Origin: Pyrus communis
Lineage: Eukaryota; Streptophyta; Magnoliopsida; Rosales; Rosaceae
DNA: 64,000 bases
Direction of reading: 5' to 3'
Assembly (NCBI RefSeq): GCF_963583255.1
Contig: NC_084816.1
Location: 19,334,053 to 19,398,052 of the forward strand
Under the pieces are notes generated by a model. It was not told where the DNA came from and did no database searches. It was given only the letters and a program-made list of their open reading frames with translations. Within the stretch, counting starts at the first letter, position 1; every line of letters begins with the position of its first letter. Made by a program: the position numbers and the translations under genes. Positions 10,578-25,500 of the stretch are shown here, piece after piece.

Positions 10578-13461
10578 TTAATAACGGCTATATGGTGAAG
10601 CCATATTGTTCTGAGGTGGTGGAGTTGGCTGTCTGGGTCTTGCGTATTCAGCAAATATGACCCAACCATCAAGAAACTACACACAAACAAAACAAAAACT
10701 TCAGTTCCAGGATAGAAAAGTGTGTATACTAAATATTGATAACAAATAAATGGACAACCATTCCCACTATCAATGGAGGAGGAAGGCTGAATCGACATTA
10801 ATAAACAAAACCCCTAAAAAGTAGCAGTGCCAGAGAAAGGGTGATAAGTAATATCTGAACACTTTCGTATTTTAAAGGGCCTTACAAGTTAAGTAAATTC
10901 CCAAACAGGCATCAATAGTGTTTGTTTTGTTCAATGAATGCAAGAAAGAAAACATTGCAGCAATAACAAATAACAAGATAACTAAATATATATAATGTCA
11001 AAATTATGAAATCTTATTTTCAAATTTGTAAAAGCTTCCCGCAATTGTGAGTTTGAACAACGTGACAATCTGGTGGCTAATGATCTTTGGACACCAGACC
11101 ATGTGGTCCGCAGGTTATGGGATGAACATGCAGCAAAGTTTGGTCATGAGATAATTGCGTTAGCTTATTGGAACTTCCATGCCATGGAACTCCATAGAGT
11201 GAAAGTGGCTTTTTGTTAGTCAGAAAAAGTAAACATATTTTTTTGGTTCAAGGAGAGTTCCAGATACGTCTTTGAAAGAAAACTAAGTATGCTAAAACTG
11301 CTTCAGTGCTTGAAATGTTAAGGTAATGTAATCATGAGGGCCCCGACTGGAAATTTCTTATATTGTGCTCATATCAGTCTTAGAGCTTCCTTCTGAATGG
11401 AAGCAAAGTATGTGCATTCTGTTTGCCTTGAGCCAGTGGGAAGTAACTGAAAACATTTTCCTGAAGAATTGATGAAATATTTTTTAGAAGGAAGATTTTC
11501 AATTTGTTAAACATCTTTCTTTTTTATAGTTCTGGAGTTTGAGTGTCAGTACATCCAATGGAACAAGGCTACCCCAACAAATATAGAGAACACTTTTGTT
11601 GGGTTGGGAGAAGCCATATTGCATCGCCAAAATATTGTGTTTTCACTGACTTATCGTGTAGTGTCTAACAAACTTTAACGGTGCAAGGAATACTGTCAAC
11701 TGACCTTTCCATCCATCCCTTCTATGCCTTTGGCAGCATCTTCTAGGGTAGCATACTTTACAAAACCAAACCCCTTGGAATATCCTGACACTCGATCAGT
11801 TACCACCCTAGCTGTAAACAGCAGAGAATCATTAGTAAATATTTACTATAGAAATCACTAATAAAAATAACAATTGTGAAGGATAACTACACACCATGAA
11901 CTACTTCACCAAACTGAGAAAAGGCTTCGTGTAATTTTTCTGTAGTAGTACGTTTGCTGAGCCCTGAAAACAAACAGATAAGCGACCTAATAAAAATCAT
12001 AGTAAACCAAAAGGAAACTCAAGTGTAAATGAATCTAGACTACTAAAGTCTGCAAGGCACTTATCAACTAAACAAAAGATGAAAGATTTAATCTAAAAAT
12101 ACATGGAAGACAAAGAAATTGCCTTCAAGATCATCAATGTACATGGATAAGCTCCGAAACTCTTCCTGTACTTAACAAAAATAAATTGTTGCCTTAAAAA
12201 ATAAATTTGCACTTCCAACCCTTACTAATAAAAAAAAAAAAAAAAAATTCAAAACTACATCTGACTGACGGGCCATGGGAAACAAAACATTAGCTCGTTA
12301 ATGAAGAGTCGCCTATCCATTGTTAGCATCAAGTGGTTCATGGATTTTCAGAATCAACTTTCATACTCACTAAATACATCAGTCATTTGCACATTCAATA
12401 ATAACATTGACTGAGGAGTAAACAATCATTTCCAAAAGATACTATTTATTCTATTATACCTGACAGTAAACCTATACGAAGAAAAAAAAAACAACTGCTA
12501 AAGACAAATGTCAAAGAAAGAGAAAACAAAAACTCGAAATTTATGGTCCGTTTAATAACAATTTCATTTTTGGTTTTAGCCTTTAGTTTTTAATTTTTTT
12601 TGTTAGGGATGGAGGGAAATGCATGGAAGAAATGAGAGATATACAGGGATATACATAAGTGAAGGAAGCATGGTCGGACAGACGTAGAAGAAATGTATGG
12701 GTACAGAAGATGAAAACTAAAACAAAAAAAGTAAAGTTTGTTCACTTTCAAGATTTTGTTTTCATTCATTCTTCTATATTACTTCCCCTCCCTCCCCACC
12801 TCCACGACCATTCTTCAAGCATAAATATTGAAAACTAAAAACGAAGTAGTTATCAAATGGACCGTAGATATCCAACATTTAATATCAGTCTATAATTAAG
12901 AAGTTACAAACTTTTAACTCTGTAACACTCTGTTTGGCTTGTCAGGAAAAAAAAAAAAAAAGCATAGAAAATTGAAAAGCAACAGTTGGTACCTAATTAG
13001 GATTTCTGTAATTAAAAACAAAATGTTAAATTATCGAAGTAAGCAAACCAATCAATTTGGTGGGGGTTGAGTTTCTAGGTTGCCCAAAAGTGATTAACAT
13101 ATAAAATAAGTCTAAACAAAATTATGATTTCCTGTAATCATTTTCTCAGCAGCTAACTCAAAAATCATTGAACAAGTCACACAAAGATGCGAGCTTTTTA
13201 CAAATTAATTCAAAATAGACCAAAACGCCGATGACCCATAAGAGATAAATCGGTAAACATGAAGGAAATGAGGGGAAAAGCGGGAAAAGAGGAAGAGATT
13301 GACATACCGGAGACGAAGAGGTTGGTGCTCGGCTCAGCCTGCTCTCGAGCCGAAGGCGTTGCAGAGTTCATTGAGGGAATGAAACTTGTTGAGAAGAGCC
13401 GCCCCAAGCCACGAGTGGAACCGGCGGCCACCGCCGCCGCTGCTCGCAGTGTCAAAGCCAT
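10578..13461 (-). CDS. Small organelle-targeted RRM RNA-binding protein
   Basis: Four exons on the minus strand: 13461-13308, 11963-11895, 11811-11705 and 10676-10578, encoding 142 residues. I chose ATG at 13461 (MALTLRAAAAVAAG); a TTG-led extension upstream is not a credible start. The N terminus is Arg/Ala/Ser-rich with LGRLFSTS, a typical mitochondrial presequence. One RRM follows: RNP2 NLFVSGLS (about residues 47-54), LHEAFSQFGEVV, then RNP1 KGFGFVKY (87-94), LEDAAKGIEGMDGK and GWVIFAEYARPR. The tail is short (PTPPPQNNMASPYSRY) with no glycine-rich region. All four exons keep frame. The family includes mitochondrial glycine-rich RNA-binding proteins and organelle RRM editing factors (ORRM type). 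RNA binding in mitochondria is a strong family inference; the exact target is unknown. Intron 3 (1,028 bases) contains an antisense gene fragment. Confidence 0.87.
11040..11217 (+). pseudogene. Antisense coding fragment inside intron 3 of the RRM gene
   Basis: The plus strand reads openly for about 59 codons (RNCEFEQRDNLVANDLW, then VVRRLWDEHAAKFGHEI, ending HAMELHRVKVAFC and TAG). Codon choice is protein-like and unlike the surrounding intron. There is no start codon or splice context, and what follows to about 11650 looks like a 3' UTR. I do not recognise the protein. It is best read as a captured or retroposed 3' gene fragment opposite in sense to the host gene. Confidence 0.45.
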
Positions 13462-13670
13462 TGTCTTTGCGCTTGAGAGTCTATGCTGCAACGGCCTAAA
13501 AGCTAAAACCCTATTCGATAAACCCCGATGTAGATTTTCTAGAGAGAGCGAGAGAGACAGAGAAAGGTCAGCTATATGAGAGAGATTGGAAAGCTAATTG
13601 CTGAAGTTACGAAATTGGCCTCCGTTTCTAGTATGTAATGCCTAAAAGGGTAGGGTTTCGTTTCAATCTA

Positions 13671-14276
13671 AGAGCATCTTCAAATGAGATGTCAAAAAGT
13701 TCACATAAATTATAACAGTAATAAAATACCACACTAATATTCTCCAAACGAAATGTCAATTCCTATGTGGCGCTGACATGAATTGGCAGCAAAGAGGTTG
13801 TCAAATTTGACAGTAGCTTCAAATATTTTATCTTAATTATTAAATGTTTTTTTATTAATTTAATCATTATTATAATTAAGAGAGTTTTAACGAAAAACTC
13901 ACGGTACAGTTCACTTTAACGAAAAATCACATTTTTACACTAAAATGTCAATCCTGATACTATTCATTTTACTCTTTATTTTGTCTTTATCATTAAAACT
14001 CAAAGTTTTTAAGTCATTTTCATTAGTTTTCTTATAATTAATATTGAATGTTGTCCTTTAGATTCTATCTCTCCTGTTGGTGGCAATTTAATAATTAATT
14101 AAATGTCATTTATTAATTTTTTTATTCATTTAACCATTTATGTTATAAAAAATAAAATAAAATTTTAATTTGACATATCAGGTGGAAAGTAAAACTTAAA
14201 AGATGTCAAAATATCATATAGGCTATCAAATTCAAATTTTATGTTCAAAATTTGACATCTCCTTTAGATATGGTCT
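13671..14276. mobile_element. Terminal-inverted-repeat element (AGAGCATCTTCAAATGAG type)
   Basis: The left end AGAGCATCTTCAAATGAG continues into ATGTCAAA. The right end in reverse complement is AGACCATATCTAAAGGAG then ATGTCAAA. This GAGCATC...CAATG end is common among plant non-autonomous DNA transposons, and similar ends occur at 39653-40495 and 46663-46896. About 606 bases, no ORF. Confidence 0.6.
13884..14045 (+). mobile_element. Nested repeat, AGTTTTAACGAAAAACTC family
   Basis: The segment from GTTTTAACGAAAAACTCACG through TTTTACACTAAAATGTCAAT to TTTGTCTTTATCATTAAAAC matches, in reverse orientation, 21826-21966. It lies inside the larger inverted-repeat element, so it is either a nested insertion or shared body sequence. 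Confidence 0.5.
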
Positions 14277-14403
14277 AATGGGTCAATCAATGGTTCGTTG
14301 GATGAAATATTGTTGTGGGGTAGGGTCCCCTTATAAGCAACTATCATCCATTATAAAAGAGTAATATTAGAGAAACTAAATTTGTAGACTAAATTGCTAC
14401 TTA

Positions 14404-14714
14404 GGCCTGGTTTGGTACTGAGGTGATTATGAAAAAAATTGATGTCAAAAAAATCTGGGAGCTGTTTTTGTGTTTGGTAAACATTCAGCTTCAACTTTTT
14501 TTCACAGTTTTTGGTGAAAAAGAGCCAAAAACAAGAATCTGCAAAACCTAACTTTGAAAAACTGACTTTTTTTCACATCTGTTTTACATAAAATTTTACC
14601 AAACACTATAATACTGCTTTACCAAACATTCTGTTGCTTTATTTCACATCTACTTATTCTCACAGCATAGCATAAGCAACTTTTTTTCAAAGCACAACAA
14701 TACCAAATCAGCCC
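14404..14714. mobile_element. Tourist-like (PIF/Harbinger) MITE with TTA target duplication
   Basis: A 311-bp element with left end GGCCTGGTTTGGTACTG and right end CAATACCAAATCAGCCC, imperfect inverted repeats of each other. TTA flanks both ends (14401-14403 and 14715-14717), the target duplication typical of Tourist elements. The interior is AT-rich and non-coding. Confidence 0.78.
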
Positions 14715-14717
14715 TTA

Positions 14718-14880
14718 ATACTATGGACAAGTGGTATTCATCTTCACTTGAAAGTGAGAGGTCTTATATTCGAATCTCATGGATGACGGATTCGATACCA
14801 AATTAGACTGTCCATTTTGTGGTTTAACTGAACTTCCTCTTCCCTTAGTGTAAAATAATTAATGTACTAAAAAAAATTGT
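14718..14880 (+). mobile_element. SINE-like element, family A
   Basis: It contains GACAAGTGGTATTCATC, then GGTCTTATATTCGAATCTC (B-box-like) and CCCTTAGTGTAAAATAATTAA with an A-rich tail. It abuts the preceding MITE. It matches the fragments at 975, 1640 and 38530. Confidence 0.5.
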
Positions 14881-15429
14881 AGACTAAATTTTGTAAATTA
14901 AATAATATGGAAGTTGATGATTAGATTATTATTTAAACGTTGATAAACGTGCTCATTTCTTATTGGTTACACATCTTTTAGTTTACAAATTTAGTATATA
15001 AATTTAGTCTTCCTAACATTATTCATTATAAAATTCACACTAAATTTGCAACTTTTAACATAGTATCTCCTTCTTTCGAAAAGACAAAAAAAAATAAACA
15101 TTTATCCGCTAAGCTGTGGTGAGAGAAAAGAATTTCGATGCGTCAGGTGCTGAAACATTCTAAACTCGAAGTGTTATCTTTACAGCCTGCTGCTATTCTT
15201 GCGTTACCATTCACATACCCCTAAACTCTAAACCTCACGGGCCTCCATTGCTTCAATTGCACTTTGGACCTTCTTGAGGGCATGAGTTCGAGCTGCGTCT
15301 CTCTACTTCTTAATTTTATTTATTTTATGTTTTACTTTTAATTTTTTTTTAATTTTTATTTTACCCATAGCACGATACCAAACTATTATCTTCATGTCGT
15401 GCAAAATGCATTTTAGATGAAAATTTTCT

Positions 15430-15890
15430 TATAATACATCCTCCCAATCCGACATCGACGAGATCGAAAACCTGATAACGTCAGCGTCCAATCAGGGCTC
15501 ACTACCGTCCTCCCCGCTGTCGTCGATTTCGACCTGCCCTGCTCGACGGTGGCGTTGCGAACCCAGGGAAAGCTGGAAGTCAAGCCTTAGAGCTTCCACG
15601 ACAGAGAGGAAGACGGAGATGTTGGGGACTTGGGTGGCGTCTTCAGGATGTGGGAAGGTGAAGACTTGGATTTGGGTATCCTCACCGGGCCGTGGAGATT
15701 TACGCTCCGCGGCCAAACGGTTTTTCTCCTTCCCGGGGTGTCTTATCCTTCCTGATTTCCTGCACCGACCTTGTCGTAGTCGCCAGAATCTGCAACGGCC
15801 CTCTCGGGGCCTCCTTCAACCCGTGGAGAGGAAGAAGCTGTTGGGCCATGTGCTGTTGGGCTACTTATTAATGGGCCTTTTGTGTTAAAT
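15430..15890. pseudogene. GC-rich decayed coding remnant, identity unknown
   Basis: This stretch is clearly richer in GC than its flanks and has interrupted open frames on both strands. On the plus strand VVDFDLPCSTVALRTQGK, then GDVGDLGGVFRMWEGED and FTLRGQTVFLLPGV, look protein-like but are broken by stops and have no start. I recognise no family. It may be a dead gene fragment or transposon remnant. Confidence 0.3.
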
Positions 15891-16754
15891 TTTATTTACA
15901 TGTTATTAAAAATAAATAAAAATGAACCAAACCAAACCAAAATGGAACCAAAAATCGAATGAAACCGAACTCACTCCTACTACTACAGGGCACACTGAGT
16001 CGAGGGCACGCAACTTGGCAGGGATTAACCGGAGGCCTTACAAGGGGAGCCAGGGCTTTGTCTCCGAAATTTATGTTAGCTTTCTTGGAAAGCAAGCTAC
16101 CCAATAGCCCCAAGTTAAAAACAATTTTTTTTTTTTTAATTCTGGGGTTAGAAATTAAAATTAGGGTGTGGAATTAAATAGCCAATTTGGAAAGATAAAT
16201 TGAAAAATAAAAAATACACAAACACAAACGGATGTGAATATACTCACTCACGAGTCACAAAAGCAAAATGCTGGATGCTCCACCACTAAAATGTTAATTT
16301 TCCATATCTCTGTGTGTCCTAGTCAAAACTACTTTTTTATTTATTAGCCATGGAATGGATAGAATTTTGTAACGAGAAAAAGTATAAAAATAATGAATAA
16401 AATAAATTATTCGACCCAAATCACATATTCTTTGTTCTTATATTCGTCTTGTTCCCAAGATTTGGCGGTTGAAAGGTGATAAGTTTGTATTTTCCACGCA
16501 ATTCATGAACGCCAAGGCCCTATATCCTTCTCATTCTTTATGAGGTTATGTGTAAGATGAGATGACCATCAATATCTTGTATCTATCCTATCACGGTGAC
16601 AAAATTAAAAAAAAATTTAAAATTTAAAAAAAATTAAAAAATTGAAAGAAGGCAATGGAGGTGAAAATATAATATTAGTCATCTTCCCTACCAACTAGAA
16701 CTTATATGGTTGACGTGGACGGTACCATTGCTCAAGGTTTAAGATTGTCCTTCG

Positions 16755-17395
16755 TTTAGATTCTTGCTTAAATCTTATCATTTGGACAAATAAATAAGAT
16801 GAGGATTTTATTTTATTTATAATAATTCCAAAATTGTTTTTCCTTCAACGAGATATTTGTGCTTAGAGATGGAGGATCTGGTGTAAGTCACATAATAAAT
16901 TAGTCATAATAATTTGATACCAAAGTCGTTCAGCAAATAACTGAATCTAAGACCTCATAATTTCAAGTAGAAAAAATAACGGTAGACTATAACTACTAAG
17001 TGACAATAATATTTAAAATAAAAACCCTTAAAGTACCTATCAAACATGAAAATTGCTTCCCCTGAGGAGCGCCTGAATTTCGAAATTTAGATTCTTGCTT
17101 AAATCTTATCATTTCGACAAAGAAATTATTTTATAATAATTCCAAAATTGTTTTTCCTTCAACGAGATATTTGTGCTTAGAGACGTAGAATCTGGTCTAA
17201 GTCACATAATAAATAGTCATAATAATTTGATAGCAAAGTCGTCCAGCAAATAACTCGAATCTAAGATCTCATAATTTCAAGTAGAAAAACTACTGGTAGA
17301 CCGCGAAGTGACAATAATATTTAAAACAAAAACCTTTAAAGTACCTACCAAACATGAAAGTTGCTTCCTCTGAGGAGCGCCTGAATTTCCAAATT
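16755..17395. repeat. 331-bp tandem duplication upstream of the beta-glucosidase
   Basis: Copy 1 is 16755-17085 and copy 2 is about 17086-17395. Both start TTTAGATTCTTGCTTAAATC and end near GAGGAGCGCCTGAATTT. Copy 2 has small deletions and scattered changes. Each copy carries a reverse-oriented SINE-like segment. Copy 2 ends about 220 bases before the TATA box of the beta-glucosidase gene. Confidence 0.85.
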
Positions 17396-17617
17396 TATCG
17401 TTTGTGACGTGCACACAAAGAACAGCCAACCTCCCCACGTCACCTTCCAGCACAAGAGAATTGCTTCATATCAAACCCTTTTGCCCAAATTCTGCCTCCA
17501 ACATATTTTTGAATCTTTTTATTTTTATTTTTATTTTTATTTTTTATTTTAATTTGGTGAGTAATGGGATCATATCCTTCACTTTAAAATTAAGCTAGCT
17601 TATTATTCTACTTCCTC

Positions 17618-17624
17618 TATAAAT
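17618..17624 (+). promoter_or_regulatory. TATA box of the beta-glucosidase gene
   Basis: TATAAAT lies 45 bases before the first base of the start codon at 17669, so the 5' leader should be very short (about 15-25 bases). Position and sequence fit a canonical plant TATA box. Confidence 0.6.
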
Positions 17625-17668
17625 TCAGAATCCTCCATGAAGCTGGAAGCGAACCTCAAGACTACGCC

Positions 17669-20920
<3,252 letters not shown>

Positions 20921-21299
20921 CAACATTTTTTTTGCTACAAAGCATATAAAGAACAATTTGTACAGATGCAATGAATATATCAAAGCAAAAATCTATGAAA
21001 TTTCAATGATGAAATCCCAAAAGTCCAAACCTTCTTATTTGTCTATTCCAACTAACAAATTAGACAGACAACATTGAACCAAAACAAAAAAAACATTAAC
21101 TAAAACAAAAGACATGAGTTCACAATCAAGCATCACAAAATCGATGTCCATCAGATACGGTAGATTCCAATTTACAGCAACCCAAATTGCTTTGATTAAA
21201 TTTTCAATTAACTGACTTTAATTGTGTTTCTGAACAAAAAGAAAAATGAAAAATTTGTGGAGAAAGAATTAAAGAGCGCGGCAAGAATGGCATGCATAC

Positions 21300-21367
21300 C
21301 GGCATTTCGCCCGCAGAGGTGGAGTAGGACTCGAAACGATGAGGTCGGAACCGTCGCAGGACGCCAT
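21300..21367 (-). pseudogene. Possible orphan first exon
   Basis: On the minus strand ATG at 21367 opens MASCDGSDLIVSSPTPPL, then RAKCR, followed by a good donor (CG|GTATGC). There is room for only about 380 bases before the beta-glucosidase 3' end, and no matching downstream exon is visible. Overlapping frames on both strands are also partly open, so the reading is uncertain. It could be a truncated gene remnant. Confidence 0.25.
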
Positions 21368-21404
21368 CGGCCGTATTCTGGGAGGACCCTCCCAAAGGAT
21401 TTTT

Positions 21405-21615
21405 ATTAGGATTAGCATCCTCTCCCGCTAAAGGTCCGGAACCTCGTGAACAAGTTTATCGCACCGTTGAAATTTTATTCAACAGCTATAAATAAGAGAT
21501 CTCTCTAAAAATTATAATAATTGTAATCATTAGATAAAATTTCAACGATCCGATAGGCTTGCTTAGGAGGATCATCACCCTTCGCTTGGAAGAGAATCCT
21601 AATCCGAATTATTAG
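21405..21615. mobile_element. MITE with GGATTAGCATCCTCTCCC ends
   Basis: The left end TTATTAGGATTAGCATCCTC pairs with the right end, reverse complement TTCGGATTAGGATTCTCTTC. The interior has TTGAAATTTTATTCAACAGC and its partial inverse TAGATAAAATTTCAACGATC. There is no ORF. The ends belong to the same broad type as 6968, 8890 and 49859. Confidence 0.65.
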
Positions 21616-21825
21616 ACATTTGAAAATTAAAAAAATACGGCTAGGTCTTTTTAGCTGTTCATTTTGTTTCTCTAGATCCGTCTATGCATCCGTCTACATC
21701 ATGACTCTTGCTTAGGCATTTTATTTTTGTTCAATAAATTGTAAGAGACTTGTTGAATAATTAGATAAAAACTCATTATTTGCTTGTTTTTCATATTTTC
21801 AATGTGACCTAATACTTTAAAGAAA

Positions 21826-21966
21826 AATTAATAAAAAAAGATTTGAAAATTTAAAGTTTTAACGATAAGGACAAAATAAATAGTAAAGTCAACATTACAA
21901 GAATTGATTTTTTAGTGTAAAAATATAATTTTTCGTCTATTCATCGGAAGTTTTTCGTTAAAGTTT
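21826..21966 (-). mobile_element. Repeat of the GTTTTAACGAAAAAC family
   Basis: The reverse complement runs AAACTTTAACGAAAAACTT, TTTTTACACTAAAAAATCAA, TATTTTGTCCTTATCG. It aligns along its length with 13884-14045. Confidence 0.5.
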
Positions 21967-22510
21967 CCATACTTTAATTTTATGCTATTTTACGTTGTAA
22001 TTGATGTATTTCAATACAATTGTGTTCATCTAAACTCCTTCCTACACTGCCTAGACGCAAAGATCTCAACTAACCGTCTGGCTAGAGCCTATCATCTTTT
22101 AAAATTTTAAAGGGACAAAAAGGAAGGGCGGGTTTGAATAATCTTTTGACTCATAGTGAAAAAGGTGAAAAGATATTCATAAAACTAGAAGAAAAATCAG
22201 AAACGCACCCTACCGCACGACGGGGCCTGCAAACATAACAATTGGATACAGAAAAACACTGCTCGGAGCCACCGTTCAAATCTGTTCAGGCCTTTCTCCT
22301 TCGTTCCTTGTCCCTCTCTCTCACCTCACCAATAATTAAACACGCACAAATATACGCCTCAAGAATAAAAACACGCAAAAATATAAAGAAAATTAACGTT
22401 GCTGTCTGTCTGTGTTTGCTTCTTGATATCAAAGCTCTAATTTTGTGCCGGCGTTCGGTTCTTCCTCGCAGAACCCCGATTGTGTCCCGGTGCAATTTCT
22501 ATTTTTGCCC

Positions 22511-25500
22511 ATGAAACGAGGGTACTCGGAATCGTCGTCCACCTCCCTCGGGCCTCCCCAGTCGAGATTCAAACACAACCCAGAAGGTGAAATTCGTAAA
22601 CCCCTTTTGTTTTCTGGTTCGGATTTGTGATTTCTTCTGGTAAATTGGTAATCTTTTAGGTTATTTCGGGAGTTTTTGGATCTGGGTTTTGTGGGGTTTT
22701 GCTGATAAATGAAGGAAGAGGAAGAGAATTGCATAAGTTGAAAACTTTTTTTCTTATTTGTTTTTGTGTTTTCGATTGCCAATTTATTGAATGTTTCTGT
22801 GTCTGATTAGTGTGGGGGATTAATTCGAACCTGGGATTTTTAGTTCCCCACTATTTGGTAACAGAGGAAATGGACAAGAAGGGAATGCGACTAAATTTTG
22901 AATTTTCTAATTCTTTCTATTTTTTTTAGCTGAAACAAAGCAAAGGAAATATATGTATATGTATATGTATAAATATATGCATTTTCTGTATGTGTGTGTG
23001 TGTGTGTGTATCTAGTAGCCATACAATAGGAAAATTCAATATTGAAAATTTGAAATCTTCATGGTTTTCTAACCATGGTTTATTACATTGTGGTCTTAGG
23101 TGATGCCGAATTCTTGGAGGATGAAACCACAAAAAAATTTGCACGTAAAGTGGCCGATCATTACAGTGCAAGGACGAATCAAACTCTAGAAGAACGAGAA
23201 GCTAGTCCAATCATCCATTTAAAGAAGCTTAACAATTGGGTTTGTCTTTTGATCTCCTTAATTAGTACTTCAAAATTGTTTGATCACACTTCATACTTTT
23301 CAGTTGGTTATAGTTCCTTCTCTTGTTGAGCAGATTAAGAGTGTTTTAATCCAGCTATATGCTCGCAAAGGAGATGCTGTTCTGGATCTTGCATGTGGCA
23401 AGGTATTGGTGGTCCATTTGTATCTTTTCGTTTTCCCCTCCCTGCAACTAAATATTCTCTTTTAAATGTAATTTATTGTCTAGGGGGGTGATCTCATCAA
23501 ATGGGACAAGGCAAAAATTGGGTATTATGTTGGAATTGATATCGCTGAAGGCTCGGTAAGTATTTAAATTTGGTTATACTTGGCTTATTAGTTCGCATTT
23601 TTCTTTTTGATAAATAGCTTCGCTGAGTCTGTCTAATCTCTTCATCGCAGTTAACTAGTTATTGTTTAATGGAGTAGAAAACTTATTCTAGGACCATATT
23701 TTGCTGTATTCCCACTCAATTGCTGACCTACATTTCAGGATGCATAAATTTGCATTAGTAGTAATAGATTTTTAGTTGGCCGACATTAGAGCTATGGTGA
23801 AGTGTCGTATTATCATGAGCGTTGGAAGTCAGTCTTGTTGTCTGCCTCTTGTCCTTAGTGTGATTATTTTTAAAAGTGTGCCATCATCAACAATCTTATT
23901 ATTGTGTTCAAATATTTGTACAGATAGAAGATTGTCGTACTCGTTACAATGGTGATGCTGACCATCATCAGCGTCGTAAAAAGTTTACATTTCCTGCACA
24001 TCTTATATGTGGAGATTGCTATGAGGTAATTGCAAATTGGATAGCTGCTAACTAAGCCATTGCTCTGTTCCTTGGGAGCTTGCCATTGCTCTGTTCCTTG
24101 GGAGCTTGCCTTTGCTTCACTCAATCAAAGAAGAAGCCGTTAGGAAGCAGCATATGTTTACCCTGCTTAGTGCGTCTGTAATGTATGATTATTAATGCTA
24201 TGTATGCGCATGGTTTCAGGTTCGCCTGGATAAAGTCCTGGCTGATGATGCCCCCTTTGATGTTGTCAGTTGCCAGGTGAGCCTCTCATGCACTAATAGC
24301 TTTCTACCTTATATTGTAATGTAATTAAAAGATTTGAGGGGAGGAGAGCCTTTGAAACTGACTGCTTAAAACACATTTTATTTTGCAGTTTGCCTTGCAT
24401 TATTCCTGGTCTACTGAGGCACGTGCGCGGCGAGCCTTGGCTAATGTATCGGCTTTACTGCGCCCTGGCGGTACTTTTATTGGAACAATGCCTGATGCAA
24501 ATGTGATTATCAAAAAGCTCAGAGAAGGTTTATCTTATGCCCTGATGATTCATTTCCTTTGAGAGTCATGTTAAACTGTGACCTAGGAAAAAGAAACAAA
24601 TTTGACACTGTTAACTGCGGTCATTTGTCTCATAAGCAATATATTCTCTCTGGCCGAGTAGATAGTGAAAATTCATTAAAAAAAAAAAAAAGAATTTCCC
24701 ATTTCACTCTCGTATGTTTAGCATTAAGATCTTGGGCATGGCAGACTACTTTCACCGTTATTTATCGGAGATGGTATTTTCATTGTGATGTCCAGCTGAA
24801 GGATTGGTCTTTGGTAATAGCGTCTACTGGATACGCTTTGATGAAGACTTTTCTGAAAAGGTATGAATTTACTCAGATGCTTTGTTTTTCAATTTGGCAA
24901 TTCTCCAATCTGAGACAAGTATTTATAAACTATTTTTTTCAATTATTCCTAATTTGACAAATACTTCATGTATGGTGCAGAAATTCAAGTCTTCGAGCCC
25001 CTTTGGTATCAAGTACAAGTTTCACCTGGAGGATGCTGTTGATTGCCCGGAATGGATTGTCCCATTTCATGTTTTCAAATCGTTGGTCGAAGAGGTATAC
25101 TTTCTTCTTTCATCACAGATGGTGACAGAAGTGCATTCAGAAGCACACCCTGCTAATTGAAAGGAGCTATTTGAAACGTTTATCTACTTTTCGCTAAAAA
25201 TCTTCTCGTATTCATATAAATGAATTGACCTGTTGCAGTACGATATGGAGCTAGTTTTGGTGAAGAACAACCACGAATTTGTGCATGAGTATATGAAAAA
25301 ACCAGAATTTGTGGAGTTAATGCGGAGGCTTGGTGCATTGGGTGATGGTAACCAAGATCAAAGTAAGTTTGTTTCCCATCAACTGTGACAATTTAGTTTC
25401 AGTTGCTTATTTATGATTTTTTGTAATTAGCTTAATGCTTCTCATTTCTGCTTTGCAATATCCAGGTACACTATCGAAAGATGAATGGGAAGTAGCTCAT

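Larger units (their letters stand above)
13462..17617. other. Gene-free stretch with stacked mobile elements
   Basis: It contains a terminal-inverted-repeat element (13671-14276) with a second element inside, a Tourist-like MITE (14404-14714), a SINE-like copy (14718-14880), a GC-richer decayed stretch (15430-15890) and a 331-bp tandem duplication (16755-17395) upstream of the beta-glucosidase promoter. No intact gene is visible. Confidence 0.6.
20921..22510. other. Gene-free stretch between beta-glucosidase and cap methyltransferase
   Basis: It holds the beta-glucosidase 3' flank, a possible orphan exon (21300-21367), a MITE (21405-21615), a reverse copy of the GTTTTAACGAAAAAC repeat (21826-21966), and the 5' leader of the cap methyltransferase, which includes CT-rich sequence near 22300-22330. 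Confidence 0.6.
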
